64,000 nucleotides of DNA. Source: Euptelea pleiosperma (lineage: Eukaryota > Streptophyta > Magnoliopsida > Ranunculales > Eupteleaceae). The notes below the pieces were generated by a model. It saw only the letters and a program-made list of their open reading frames with translations, did not search any database and had not been told where the DNA came from. The position numbers and the translations under genes are program-made. Where the stretch lies: the NCBI GenBank assembly GCA_035048495.1, contig CM068548.1, forward strand, positions 11,707,464 through 11,771,463. Direction: 5' to 3'. How positions within the stretch are numbered: the first letter of the stretch is position 1; the number at the start of each line of letters is the position of its first letter. Positions 1 to 9,810 of this stretch are shown here, piece after piece.

Positions 1-717
1 AAAGACCATTTAAGATAAACAACAGAGATCATAGAATTTCAAAGATAAAGCATGCAATCTAAATCTTAAACATGGTCTTCATTCAAATGCAGAAAAAAAA
101 AATTGGGTAAAGATGAAAGGTAAAATTTTAGGGACTACCCATCTTAAACAATGCAAACAAGAGTTTGAATTTGGGGCAATTTCCCTCCAATCCATGAGAT
201 AAGACACCTGACTGAACTCAATTCATGGGTCATCAAGGATGGAATCATTCTATCATCAGTTGTAGTGCAGTATCTGTCTGTTGCGTAGGCGAGAACTTGA
301 CATGGAGGAGATAAATGTCTAGTTTAGAGCTATATTTGACAGTTGAAATCAGGAATAATTGAAGTTGATACATTCTGCAGTTGGAATTATCCTGATCGAT
401 CTCTTTTTTGGGCCATGCCCATCAATTGAACAATCTAAATGTCCAGTGTGCATGAATGGTGCTAAAGACTGGGGTTCATTGGTCATGATGGAGCTGAGAT
501 CCATTCATCAGTAAGCTCTAACTTATTATTCTGACTGACTAAAGTGTCCTATCTTGAAGCTCAAACTTGCAGAGTAAAAAATAGGGTTAATGGTTGGGCA
601 AAAAGTCCATGCATCAAACGGTTAAAAGTTTCAAACCAATCTGATTTTGAGCTGTGGCTCATCCAAGTTTCAAACTGAGAAGTAGAAGAAAACGGTAAAA
701 CAAAGAAAGTCATTTAC

Positions 718-1137
718 CAAGAACCCGCGGAACGATGTCTGAATCCGGATTGCAGCCCATTCTTGCCTCACCACTCTGAAATCCTTAGGTGGAGCTCGAA
801 CTACAGTAGCCACTGCAGCGGTAAACGGATCGGTCACTGATGAAGAATCAGACACCTCTGATGCCGCTCTACGCCCACCTTTAAAACCCTTCCATCCGGA
901 TCCGAGATCCCCTGAAGAACTTCTCCAAAGCTTCCATTTCCTGCTCTTACTACCGACCTTCTACAGAAAAAATTGAAACACCCAGGAATCAAAACAATGA
1001 AAATAAGCAAAAACAAAGAGAAAAATCGAAAAATAAGAGAAACCCAGATCGAAAATAGAGATTTAACTTACTGCCTCATCTTTTTCGGGCTTTTTAAAGC
1101 CTATAAATGCTTTCAGCCACTTTCCAGAAGCACCCAT
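718..1137 (-). CDS. IQD: IQD family protein (IQ67-domain calmodulin-binding), first two coding exons, gene runs off the left edge
   Basis: Exon 1 is 1137-1072 (22 codons, starts MGASGKWLKAFIGFKKPEK) and exon 2 is 960-718 (81 codons), joined by a GTAAGT...TGTAG intron. Exon 2 contains EWAAIRIQTSFRGFL, the start of the IQ67 domain, and is cut by a phase-0 intron (donor GTAAAT at 717) right after FL. IQD genes are known for a conserved phase-0 intron inside IQ67, so family and exon edges support each other. The N-terminal MGxSGKW motif and basic, Trp-rich stretch (KSRKWKLW) are also typical. Known family members bind calmodulin and act as scaffolds on microtubules, plasma membrane or nucleus. 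The remaining IQ motifs and the C-terminus lie outside the window; 1-717 is intron 2, in which I see no exon. The symbol is family level only. Confidence 0.93.
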
Positions 1138-1407
1138 TACTGTAAATCTCTTGTTTAAGCAAACAGAGCTTCAAAAACCTTTAAAAATCTCTGTTTCTTG
1201 AGGAAATAGAACTCGCTGATGAGAGACCATAATACGTCTGAGAACACTGAAAGTCTAAAACCAGTAAGAGCGAGAGAGGGAGGATGGTAAGGCTTGTTTT
1301 GTTGCTTTAGTGCTGACCTCGAGAGCCGTTCTATTTTTGAAATTCAAAAAAAAAACAGCGGACGACTTTATCCCGCTCGTTGCCTGGTTGGGTACAGTAC
1401 CCCTAGT

Positions 1408-1790
1408 TCTAGAGTAATACTTCGCTGACCGCCCCCTCATCACCGCCCACAATATGAGCCACGTGCCACACTTTTATAGGAGACTGACCGTATGGATGTT
1501 TCGCCAATCCCTAGATGGACCTAAAACCAAAAATCATCTGATTAGTGATAGCAAACCTTTGGATCCTTGGACAAATAATGGACGATAATGTTTAAATTCA
1601 AAGGGTTAAAATCAACCATGAAAATAACTCCAATCCAACGCTTAGAAATCAATAATCAGGATGAATTTTGATTTGCAGGTCCTCTTAGGGATTGACCAAA
1701 CAACCATACGGTCAGCATCTTCACAAATGTGCCACATGGCTCATATTGTAGGTGGTCACCGTGAGCGGTCAATCAATGAGAGTAAGACTT
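1408..1790. mobile_element. Mutator-like MITE in the IQD promoter
   Basis: This is a degenerate copy of the foldback family seen intact at 14596-14996 and 47539-47941. It shows the inverted G-box ends (GCCACGTGCC near 1458, GCCACATGGC near 1734) and the internal palindromic words for CCATACGGTCAG and AAATCA-TGATT. Its left end lies in the probable 5'UTR/promoter of the IQD gene, about 270 bp upstream of the ATG. Terminal bases are decayed (GAGTAATAC on the left, GAGTAAGAC on the right), so edges are approximate and no target duplication is claimed. Confidence 0.7.
1471..1478 (-). promoter_or_regulatory. Candidate TATA box of the IQD gene, inside a MITE
   Basis: The minus strand reads TATAAAAG at 1478-1471, which would place transcription start near 1440-1450, about 300 nt upstream of the ATG. 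No better TATA-like word is seen between here and 1137. In sibling MITE copies the same place reads CTCTAAGAGTG, so the box appears to have arisen by mutation of the MITE. A short upstream ORF (1440-1255, minus) would lie in the leader if transcription starts here. This is inference from sequence only. Confidence 0.45.
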
Positions 1791-1900
1791 TGATAACAGT
1801 GAGCTGACATCGAAACCCTAGAGGAGAAATTAAACCTCAGACATGGATATTTGGCAAAACAATCTCAACCACTACTTAAGTGAGGATAACAGTCCGCACT

Positions 1901-1925
1901 TGTTATCTATCTATCTATCTATAGA
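1901..1925. repeat. (TATC)n microsatellite
   Basis: A short run of TATC tetranucleotides ends at the left flank of the first hAT-like MITE and overlaps the region used as its target site. Confidence 0.85.
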
Positions 1926-1933
1926 TTCTATAC

Positions 1934-2284
1934 CATGGTTTTAAAAACGGCCGTTTAAACGGTTTTAACGCCGTTTAAATGGTAACGCATCAAGCCTGTT
2001 TCCGCACGTTTTATTGGTTTTGAAAAAAACAGCCGTTTTTTTGTTTTAACGGCCATTAAAATCGTTTAAACAGCCGTTTAATTCTGAAAATTTTGTGAAA
2101 AAAATGGCCGTTTAATTCCGTTAAATTCTATTTTTTTTTTAATTTTCAAAATTTGAATTTCAGCGCCATTTTTTCTCATTTTTTTCCATTTTTGCCCCTG
2201 GCTATTTCAATCCATTTTAACGGCCGTTTAAACGGTAACTCCCCCAGTCCGTTTAACCGTTAAAACGGCCTCCTTTAAACCTTG
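1934..2284. mobile_element. hAT-like MITE, copy H1
   Basis: The element begins CATGGTTTTAAAAACGGCCG and ends with the inverted form GTTTAAACCTTG. It is AT-rich and made of repeats of ACGGCCGTTTAAACGG words, giving a strongly self-complementary sequence. Flanks are TTCTATAC (1926-1933) and ATCTATAC (2285-2292), an 8-bp target duplication with one mismatch, as expected for hAT transposons. No coding capacity is visible. Confidence 0.8.
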
Positions 2285-2292
2285 ATCTATAC

Positions 2293-2670
2293 CATGGATT
2301 TAAAAATGGCCGTTTAAACGGTTTTAAAGGCCGTTTAAATGGTAACGCCCCAAGCCTGTTTCCGTTAAAACCATTTAAACACGTTTTATCGGTTTTGAAA
2401 AAAACGGCCGTTAAAATCGTTTAAACAGCCATTTAATTCTGAAAATTTTGTGAAAAAAATGGCCGTTAAATCCGTTTAATTCCTTTAAATTCTTTTTTTT
2501 TTTTAATTTTCAAATTTCAAAATTTGAATTTCAGCGCCATTTTTTCCGTTAAAACCGTTAAAATCCGTTTAATTCCATTTTTTCCATTTTCACCCCTGGC
2601 CATTCCAATCCGTTTAAACGGTAACGCCCCCAGTCCGTTTAACCGTTAAAACGGCCTCCTTGAAACTTTG
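2293..2670. mobile_element. hAT-like MITE, copy H2, head-to-tail with H1
   Basis: It has the same family and orientation as H1, beginning CATGGATTTAAAAATGGCC and ending AACTTTG. It is separated from H1 only by ATCTATAC and followed by AACTATAC (2671-2678). The three octamers around H1 and H2 are variants of one target, so the two elements sit side by side in the same site. Confidence 0.78.
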
Positions 2671-2678
2671 AACTATAC

Positions 2679-3580
2679 TATTATAAAGCAACAACCCGTA
2701 GTGCCATCCACCCATGTGACACAATTAAAGGCCTCTCTATCTTCAAAAGGTAAAACCTTCCCTCATTAAATGCCTCTATTCTAAAGGAAAAACCTGTAAA
2801 AATGGCCCTTTTTTTCTGTTATATTTCGTTTTTGAAATTCAAAATTTAGTGCCACTTTTTCCATTATTTCCATTATTTTCCTATTTTTTCCATTTTTGCC
2901 CCTGAGCGTTTTTTCCGTCATAATGGAAAAAAAAACGGTGACGCCCCCAATCCATTATATCGTTATAAACCTTGTTGTACAGTTCAAGATGTCCAGGACG
3001 CCCATATTCCTCATCAATGATGAGGAGGGACAATAGTATAAGCCACGTGGCATACATTTAGGGACTACTAGTCGCATAGATGTTTGTCCCATCCTTAAGT
3101 GGACCTATATAAGCCTGTTTAGTGATTTCAAACTTTTTCGATCTAAATACCCATATAATGCTCAAAATCTTCAGTTAAAAATCAACCCGTTAAAACAACT
3201 CCATTCATATCCCTAAAAATCATTAATACGCTGATTTTTTGCATATAGGGAGAGATGGGCCAAATATAGATACGATGAGTGATCTATATGAGGCTGCTAC
3301 GTGTAAGGTGCACGTGGCATTCCCCTAGTATAAATAAAAGAAACTTTTTGACATACACCTTAAGTAATATTTGAAAATTGACGCACCTACATTTTAAAAT
3401 TGCTGACGTACGTCCACCAAGCCTTGTCCTCCATCTATCTATTCTACTTTATTAACGCACGAAGGCCCTTCTCGCGTGCCTTACGCTAAACCCCAAATTC
3501 TCACAAATGCCCTTATATTTCTACTCTTCTTCACTTCAATTTAATTACGTGGTAGGGACTTTTTTGTCTTTTGAGTGTCA
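2679..3580. repeat. Gene-free MITE-rich stretch
   Basis: I see no gene. 2750-2970 is a further decayed hAT-like MITE piece (runs of TTTTTCCATTATTTTCC and CCGTTATAACC-like words). About 3010-3330 is a worn Mutator-like foldback MITE with CCACGTGGCAT near 3041 and GCACGTGGCATTCC near 3311. 3420-3580 is related to 57548-57650, ending where the next element is inserted. Confidence 0.55.
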
Positions 3581-3595
3581 AATAGCACATCGCCT

Positions 3596-3797
3596 AGGGC
3601 TGTCAACGGATACTATGCGGATCGAATATAGGCATATCCGAATCCAAATCCGAAAAAACCCGATATCCAACTCCGATTCGATATCTGGCGGACATTCTAA
3701 ATCAATATTCAAATCCGATTAATTTATCAGATATCCGATAATATTCGATCCGAAAATTGGATATAGATAAAACATTATTATATATATTTACATAATA

Positions 3798-3866
<69 letters not shown>

Positions 3867-4123
3867 CATAATAATAATAAATATTATTATTATTAGAATA
3901 CATACTACATAGTAGTTAATATGATAAATATAATATATTATATTTATTATAAATATAATTATTAAATAATATGTCGGATCGGATATTATCGAATCAAATA
4001 CATCAATATTCGAATCTGTATCCAAAAACTATTCGAATATTAAAATGATATCCGATATCTGAATTTTTCGGATAATATCCAATTTTTATTCAAATTTTCT
4101 ACTATCCATTGACAGCCTTAACC
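3596..4123. mobile_element. MITE with TIR AGGGCTGTCAACGGATA and an internal (TA)n
   Basis: The left end TAGGGCTGTCAACGGATA pairs with the right end TATCCATTGACAGCCTTA (revcomp TAAGGCTGTCAATGGATA). Inside are many inverted GGATATCCGATA / TATTCGAAT words and a perfect (AT)n run at about 3803-3863. The related locus 57548-58170 lacks this block, so it looks like an insertion. TIRs of this type occur in hAT elements, but I could not match an 8-bp target duplication. Confidence 0.65.
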
Positions 4124-5082
4124 TCATCTTGCAAGCAAACGTCACCCTGCAGCACATTCATGGTTAAAAAAGTAAAATAAAAATAAAAAAAATCCTTATT
4201 CCTAATATGCCATCAATTTCCTTAAATTAGGACTTCAAGTGACGAGGAGATTGTTGGGGGCAAAAATCATCTTCCCAAAAATACTCAAAATTAAGAATAA
4301 AGGGGCTGATCAAGTGGACGAATGTTAGCCATTTCAAAATGTAGGGGTATGTCAAATTTCAAAGATTAATTGAGATATGTTTAAAATTAGTACGGCACTT
4401 TCCGACAAAGCATTTGCCAAAATCGGGTGTGAGTGGCTTAGATCCACCATCCATTTGGGGTGATAAGATCTCGGCCATCTTTTGTGAAGCCGATAAAAGG
4501 GAGGGGGGGGGGGGGGGGTGGTGGTGGTTATAAGGGACATCTCTGTTATGTTATATAGATGTATAGTGGGTGGCACGTGCCCTCAACACTCCCCTACAAA
4601 GCATTTCCCAAAATCGGGTGTGGGTGGTTGAGATCCATGGTCCAGTTGGGGGATAAGATCTCGGCCATCCCATTAGAACTATATTAACTTTTTTTTAATA
4701 AGCAAACCAATATTGACTTTGAAAGACTATTAAGTAATTGATCTTGAATGTGACTGTGTACGTAGCCTGCCAACACCTGATTTATCCTAAACAATCAACT
4801 AACAAGCACATCCTTCTCTAATCTTTATAAATTATGGGCAAAGGAAACCCTCAGTCAACCTTGAGATCCATACTCAACCTTGAATTTTGATTTATTTTTT
4901 TCGATGGGCAACCTTGAATTGTGGTTCATCAATTCAGGAAAAAAAAAAAAAACTTGGTCCATTGCTTCTTGATAAAAGCACATGTTTATTCGCTCCATGC
5001 ATATATCCATTGTGCACGTCTTTTATCCTTATTGACCCGAACTATTTTAAATGACGGGGGTCACGTCTTGGATTAGTTATAA
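4124..5082. other. Gene-free stretch with a short duplicated motif and a G-run
   Basis: No gene is recognised. A segment near 4392-4480 (CGACAAAGCATTTGCCAAAATCGGGTG...) is repeated near 4594-4675, a local duplication about 200 bp apart. A poly-G tract lies at about 4502-4518. The minus-strand reading across 4352-4576 is low-complexity (Thr/Pro) and not credible as a protein. Confidence 0.5.
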
Positions 5083-5448
5083 GGGTCGGAATTAGGGAAC
5101 ACCCATTTTGACACTAAATTTCACACCAAAAAATTGGCGGGGGCCAACGTGGGATGATGATTATGAAGATGGTCTCTATGGTGAGGAGATCACCCACACA
5201 AAAATTCAAATCATTCCGATATTTGTACCCTGATTTACAGGTTGAAGAATTATGGACCGTCTATTTTTTACTGTTAATTTGAAAGCCACATTTGATGGGG
5301 ATGGAAATTTAAGAATGGGCTGATTTTTTTTTGTAGGGTTGATCTATATGCCGACGAGATCTTCCTCACAAAAAATCAGCCATTGATTTATCTTCTATAT
5401 GGGTACGCCAAAATTGGTGTGAAATTTTGTGTCCCCTGATCCTGACCC
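5083..5448. mobile_element. Long-TIR MITE (family C), older copy
   Basis: Ends are GGGTCGGAATTAGGGAACAC and the complement of GGGTCAGGATCAGGGGACAC. The interior (GAGGAGATCACCC, CAAATCATTCCGATATT, GAATTATGGACCGTC) matches 57656-58013 in inverted order, and a fragment recurs at about 20880-20945. No protein is encoded. Confidence 0.62.
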
Positions 5449-5767
5449 TAGCTGCACCTAAGAATTTATTAACCGTACGGATGTTTGAGACATCCCTAAG
5501 TGGACCTACCAAAAATCAGCTTGATTGGTGGTTTCTAAGCGTTGGATCTGAGTACTCCAGAATAATGATTGAATCACACAGTTGGAAATGAACCCATAAA
5601 AAGGACTCAAATTAAATGATTAGAAACCACCAAGCAGGCTGATTTTTGGTAAGCAGGTACACTTAAGGACGGTTCAAATGTCCAGTCAGTGACCTCTAAG
5701 AGTGTGCCATGTGGTGTTTTAGGTGCAGGACGCCCAAGTCAAAAAATGCCAGGATCAAAAGGAAAAA

Positions 5768-6155
5768 GATGTAACAAGGTATGCCTGAAACTGTTCATTT
5801 GCGGAAGCAGCATATTTGGTAGTCACCGCTGCCATCTGGGCCCACTGACTGCTTGGATGTTTATCCCACCCCTTGGTGGATATACATGCCAAAAATCACC
5901 TTGATTGGTAATCTATAACCATTAGATTTTAACACTTTTTAGCACCATTAAGGCGTTCTTATAGCCGTTGAATACAACCATTTTTGAGTACTAAAACCAA
6001 CGGCTAAAAAGCACTAAACAAGCTGATTTTTTGTGTGAATATCTATTAAAGGGTGGGCTAAACATCCATACGGTCAGTGGGCCCAGATGGCAGTGGTGAC
6101 TACCAAAAATGCCGCTTCGGCAAATGAAACGATCTCAGGTATACCTTGTTACATC
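5768..6155. mobile_element. Foldback MITE (family B)
   Basis: The left arm starts GATGTAACAAGGTATGCCTG and the right arm ends with its complement (CAGGTATACCTTGTTACATC). Matching words GGTAGTCACC / GGTGACTACC and GGGCCCACTGAC / GTCAGTGGGCCC lie inside, so almost the whole 388 bp can fold back. Related arms occur at 32841-33171, 27650-27720 with 28345-28370, 28540-28770 and 37070-37320. Just before it, 5460-5720 is a worn Mutator-like MITE piece. Confidence 0.7.
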
Positions 6156-6355
6156 ACGACCCGGATCAAAATATAGCGTTTCAAAACTTGAAAACAAGGT
6201 TGTCATGCACACGTCAGTGGAGAGATGCTTGGCAGTGTTTTCCCTGCTAACAGTTGGACAGCAAAAATGTACTTATGGCCTATTTTGGAGATCTCATGTG
6301 TTTTAGGGTCTAGCCCAGTCCTAGCCTGAAATAACCAGTTCAGTATTTCAACTAC

Positions 6356-6626
6356 TGAGGAGTGTGGTTGGAGCGGAATAAGAGAACCTTTGACGGCAAG
6401 GAGGGCTCGCTTTCTCACGTCATCCTGAGTATCAAGGCTCTCTTATACTGCTGGGGTATTGTATCTCATCAGATGAGAGGTACCTTGTTTAGTGACATAG
6501 TTTTTCTACTAGATCAGATTTTGGGTTGATATTTCCATTTTTTCTTCATCATCCGTTTGTACCTTTAGATCTTCTCGATCTCCTTTCATCAATGCATTTT
6601 TGGACTTACCAGAAAAAAAAAAAAAT
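6356..6626 (+). mobile_element. 5'-truncated LINE tail with poly-A and target duplication
   Basis: The insert is bounded by a perfect 13-bp target duplication GTATTTCAACTAC (6343-6355 and 6627-6639) and ends in a poly-A run at 6613-6625. Its first part reads on the plus strand as VWLERNKRTFDGKEGSL, which matches the C-terminal zf-RVT region of the larger LINE at 50797-52740 (VWLERNKRTFQGKESSL). The 3' noncoding part (CTTCTCGATCTCCTTTC...) also matches that LINE. It is a dead-on-arrival insertion. Confidence 0.88.
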
Positions 6627-6639
6627 GTATTTCAACTAC

Positions 6640-7140
6640 GTTTCAAAAAACCAACTTTGGTCTTAATTTCAAGGCAAAATATGAAAAAAGGAGACCCCAA
6701 AAAAGCGAGCCCACGCGGTTGTCAAATACAGGCCTGAAGGACTAGACCTGTTTGCAGACCCATATCTTTGGAAAAGAAACATGGGCCAAGAGTTTTCCAC
6801 CCATTATGCCCCACACGGTCACTAAACAAAGGCAAGGATCATAAACCAACACACAGGTGATCCCATTTTTGGGTTTCCAAACAAGTACTTAGCTTTGAAA
6901 AAGGAACTCGGCACATGTTCCACACGGTCACCAAACACAGGCCAGGGCCCAGGAGGACCATAAACCAAACAAAGCTGACCCCATTTTTGGGTTTCCAAAC
7001 ATGTACTTAGCTTTGAAAAAGGAACTTGTTACACAGATTTCCGCCCATTATGCCCCACACGGTCACCAAACGCAGGCCAAAGGACCATACAAACCCAAGA
7101 CCACATCTCCTCAGTCAAAGTTCATAGTTCTGAACTTCTG
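6640..7140. repeat. Imperfect tandem repeat, about 2.5 units of 110-130 bp
   Basis: The phrase CACACGGTCAC(C/T)AAAC recurs near 6812, 6920 and 7049, each time with CCCATTTTTGGGTTTCCAAAC and TTAGCTTTGAAAAAGGAACT between. No gene is seen. Confidence 0.65.
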
Positions 7141-7259
7141 ACTCACTCTGCATGTATCTGAGCCTCATTGACCAAACAATCCAATGGAAAACCCATCTCT
7201 TTTAGATTAATTAGCTGTAACCAAGGTTTAAAATGGGCCATTATAATGGTACGTATAAC

Positions 7260-7799
7260 CGGACCGGGTTCGTTACTGTTTAGCAGAACCGCAAGACCAA
7301 AGTAAAGTAGGATAATAAACAACGCGATGAATTGGATTAAACCCGTGACATCCTCGTATATGCGACATGTGTCGCCATTGGCGGCTCTATTCGATGGTTT
7401 TACTGTGATCATCGGTCCATTGAACGATTTGAATCAATCTATGGGTGGACCATGTATACTGCAAGATAGAAAAAAAATGTGTTGCTTTCATGGACTTGCT
7501 CATGCTCATGCTCAAAGCTCATTAAGTAGCTTACTAAATCAAAAGAAATAAAAGTGATAGTAATTGTAGAAGATGAAATAAATGATATTTTTCATTCGAA
7601 ATTTCTCATGGAGTTACATTATAACTTGCTCATTTACAACAGCAAAAAATAAAATAAAAATGTATTAACCTTACAAAGAGCACAAAATTAGAGAAAAATA
7701 AATAAAAAAAATTCAAGTTCAACTGAACTACAAGCCAAGGTCAAAAAATCAAATTGGGTCAGTGTTATCTTCCTTTTTTTTTCATGTAAACAAGAAATT

Positions 7800-7830
<31 letters not shown>

Positions 7831-9680
7831 GATATTCCTAGTCCCGATGTTGCTTCTTTGCTCGGTCGTATATGAAAGAGCTTAATTACAAAAAAAATTA
7901 TAAAACAAGGTTCGGCTTCAAATTAAGCTAAGTGCTTTCACATAAAAACGAACCCCATATTCATGTTAAGAACCCTTCAGTATACTTACCTACTTCCTTT
8001 AAGCCCTTACATAACTAGCAAAAAACAAAATATAGAAAAAATTGAAAAAGAAAACCTCCTACACCTTACTAACCAACTTTTCTAATTAGATGACTTTAAC
8101 TAATCCATTTAATCCTCATTTAATTAATTAATAGTGTAGGCTAACCATGTAGATCATAGTATCAAGCTATACAATTTCGTTAAACCACGTAAATGCGATT
8201 GTATATGGCTATGAAAATAATTTTATTTGTTATTGGTAGGAAATACGGCTCAGCAGAATCGCAAGACCAATGTAAAGGAGGATAATAACCCACGCGCAAT
8301 GGGATTAAACATGTGACTTCCTCGTATATGCGACATGCCGATATGTGTCGGCATTGGCTGCTCTCGAAATTTGAACGGGTCAGCAGATTTAATAATCTGA
8401 ATATGACTTAATATATTAGATGGTTTAGGTGGTGTTTAATTTGGTAGATTAAGTCGTCAGATCTAAAAGTTTAAAGTGCTTAAGGTCTGATAGCTTAATG
8501 ACTTATGCCTGAATAGGATTGTTTAGTAAAGGTCTTAAAAGTCTTAAAATTAAGTCAAGGGCATTGTGGGTATTTTGAAATATTAATTAGGACACTTTCG
8601 TAAGTTTTTAAAAGAAAACTTTAAGAAAAGGGCATTATGAGTATTCTGAATTTCACTTTTATTCAGACCTTAAGTTGTTTACCAAATGCCAACTTTATCA
8701 CCGAAATCACTGAATTTCGGCCCATTCAAACTTAAGGTCTGAATAAAAGTTTTACCAAACGCCACCTTACTGTCTTATCATCGGTCCATTGAACAATTTC
8801 AATCAGTCAATGGGTGGACCATGTATACTCATTGGTCCATTGAATGATTTCAACCAGTCATTGGGTGGACCATGTATACTGCGAAATAGAAAAGAAATTT
8901 TTTTGGGCTATTAAAATAGAAACAAGCTAATTTATTAATTTAATTGGTTTGGATTTCATGTAGCCAACCCCATGTCGTTAGAATAAGGATAATGATGATG
9001 ACGACGAAACAATTTGATAATTATAATCAACAATCCTCCATGTTCCCACGTACCTAGCAAAAAAAATATGAACCCCATATTCATGATAAGGACCCTTCAC
9101 CATACTTACCTACTTCCTTTAAGCCCTTACGTATCGGAAAAAAAAAAAGACCGTAAAGTAGGATAAGAACCCATTAAACCTGTGACGTCCTCGTATATGC
9201 GACATACCTCTAACCACCCTAGCAAGACGACATTGGCAGCTCTTGAAATTTGATCAGGTCGACAGATTTAATAATCTGAAAATGATTCAATCTATTCGAT
9301 GTTTTACTGTGATCATCGGTCCGATTTGAATCAATCTATGGGTGGACCATGTACACTGCAAGATAGAAAAGAAAAATTTGTTGCTTTCATGGACTTGCTC
9401 CTGCTCAAAACTCATTAAGTAGCTTACTAATTCAAAAGAAGCAAAAGTGATAGTAGTTGCAGAAGATGAAATAAATGATATTTTTCATTCGAAATTTCTC
9501 TTGGGGTTACATTATAACTTGCACATTTACAGCAACAAAAATAAAAAAATTTATTAACCCTACAAAGAGAACAAAATTAGAGAAAAAAAAAAATTAAAAA
9601 TTTCAAGTTCAACTGAAGTACAAGCCAAGGTCAAAAAACCAAATTGGGTTAGTGGTCTTCCTTTTTTCATGTCAAAAAGA
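7260..9680. repeat. Threefold tandem repeat, unit about 0.9 kb
   Basis: Segments starting near 7262, 8235 and 9135 share the phrases AAGTAGGATAATAA, CCTCGTATATGCGACAT, GATCATCGGTCCATTGAA and ATGGGTGGACCATGTATACTGC. The trailing parts (AAATGATATTTTTCATTCG; ACTTACCTACTTCCTTTAAGCCC) recur at 7580 and 9475, and at 7985 and 9105. No open frame is shared, so I see no gene. The middle unit carries the MITE at 8428-8766. Confidence 0.72.
8428..8766. mobile_element. Tourist/Harbinger-like MITE with TTA target duplication
   Basis: Ends are GGTGGTGTTTAATTTGGTA and the complement of GGTGGCGTTTGGTAAAAC; both flanks are TTA (8425-8427, 8767-8769). The sister repeat units at about 7393 and 9300 read straight through (GATGGTTTTACTGTGATCATC), giving an empty site. 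The subterminal words TAAGGTCTGAATAAAAG and their complements fold back. Confidence 0.75.
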
Positions 9681-9810
9681 AAAAAATAAGACCCCTCTCA
9701 TTAAGGGCACAAGATGAGCCCTGAGTGCCATGAGCTTTGAATCTTTGGAGCATCTCAACAGACCTGTAGCCAAGACCTAGCCACTTCACCAGTTTGTGAA
9801 TTGGCCAAGT

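Noticed and set aside
3596..4123. 8-bp target duplication for the (TA)n-containing MITE
   Set aside because: Flanks ACATCGCC and ACCTCATC do not match well enough to claim.
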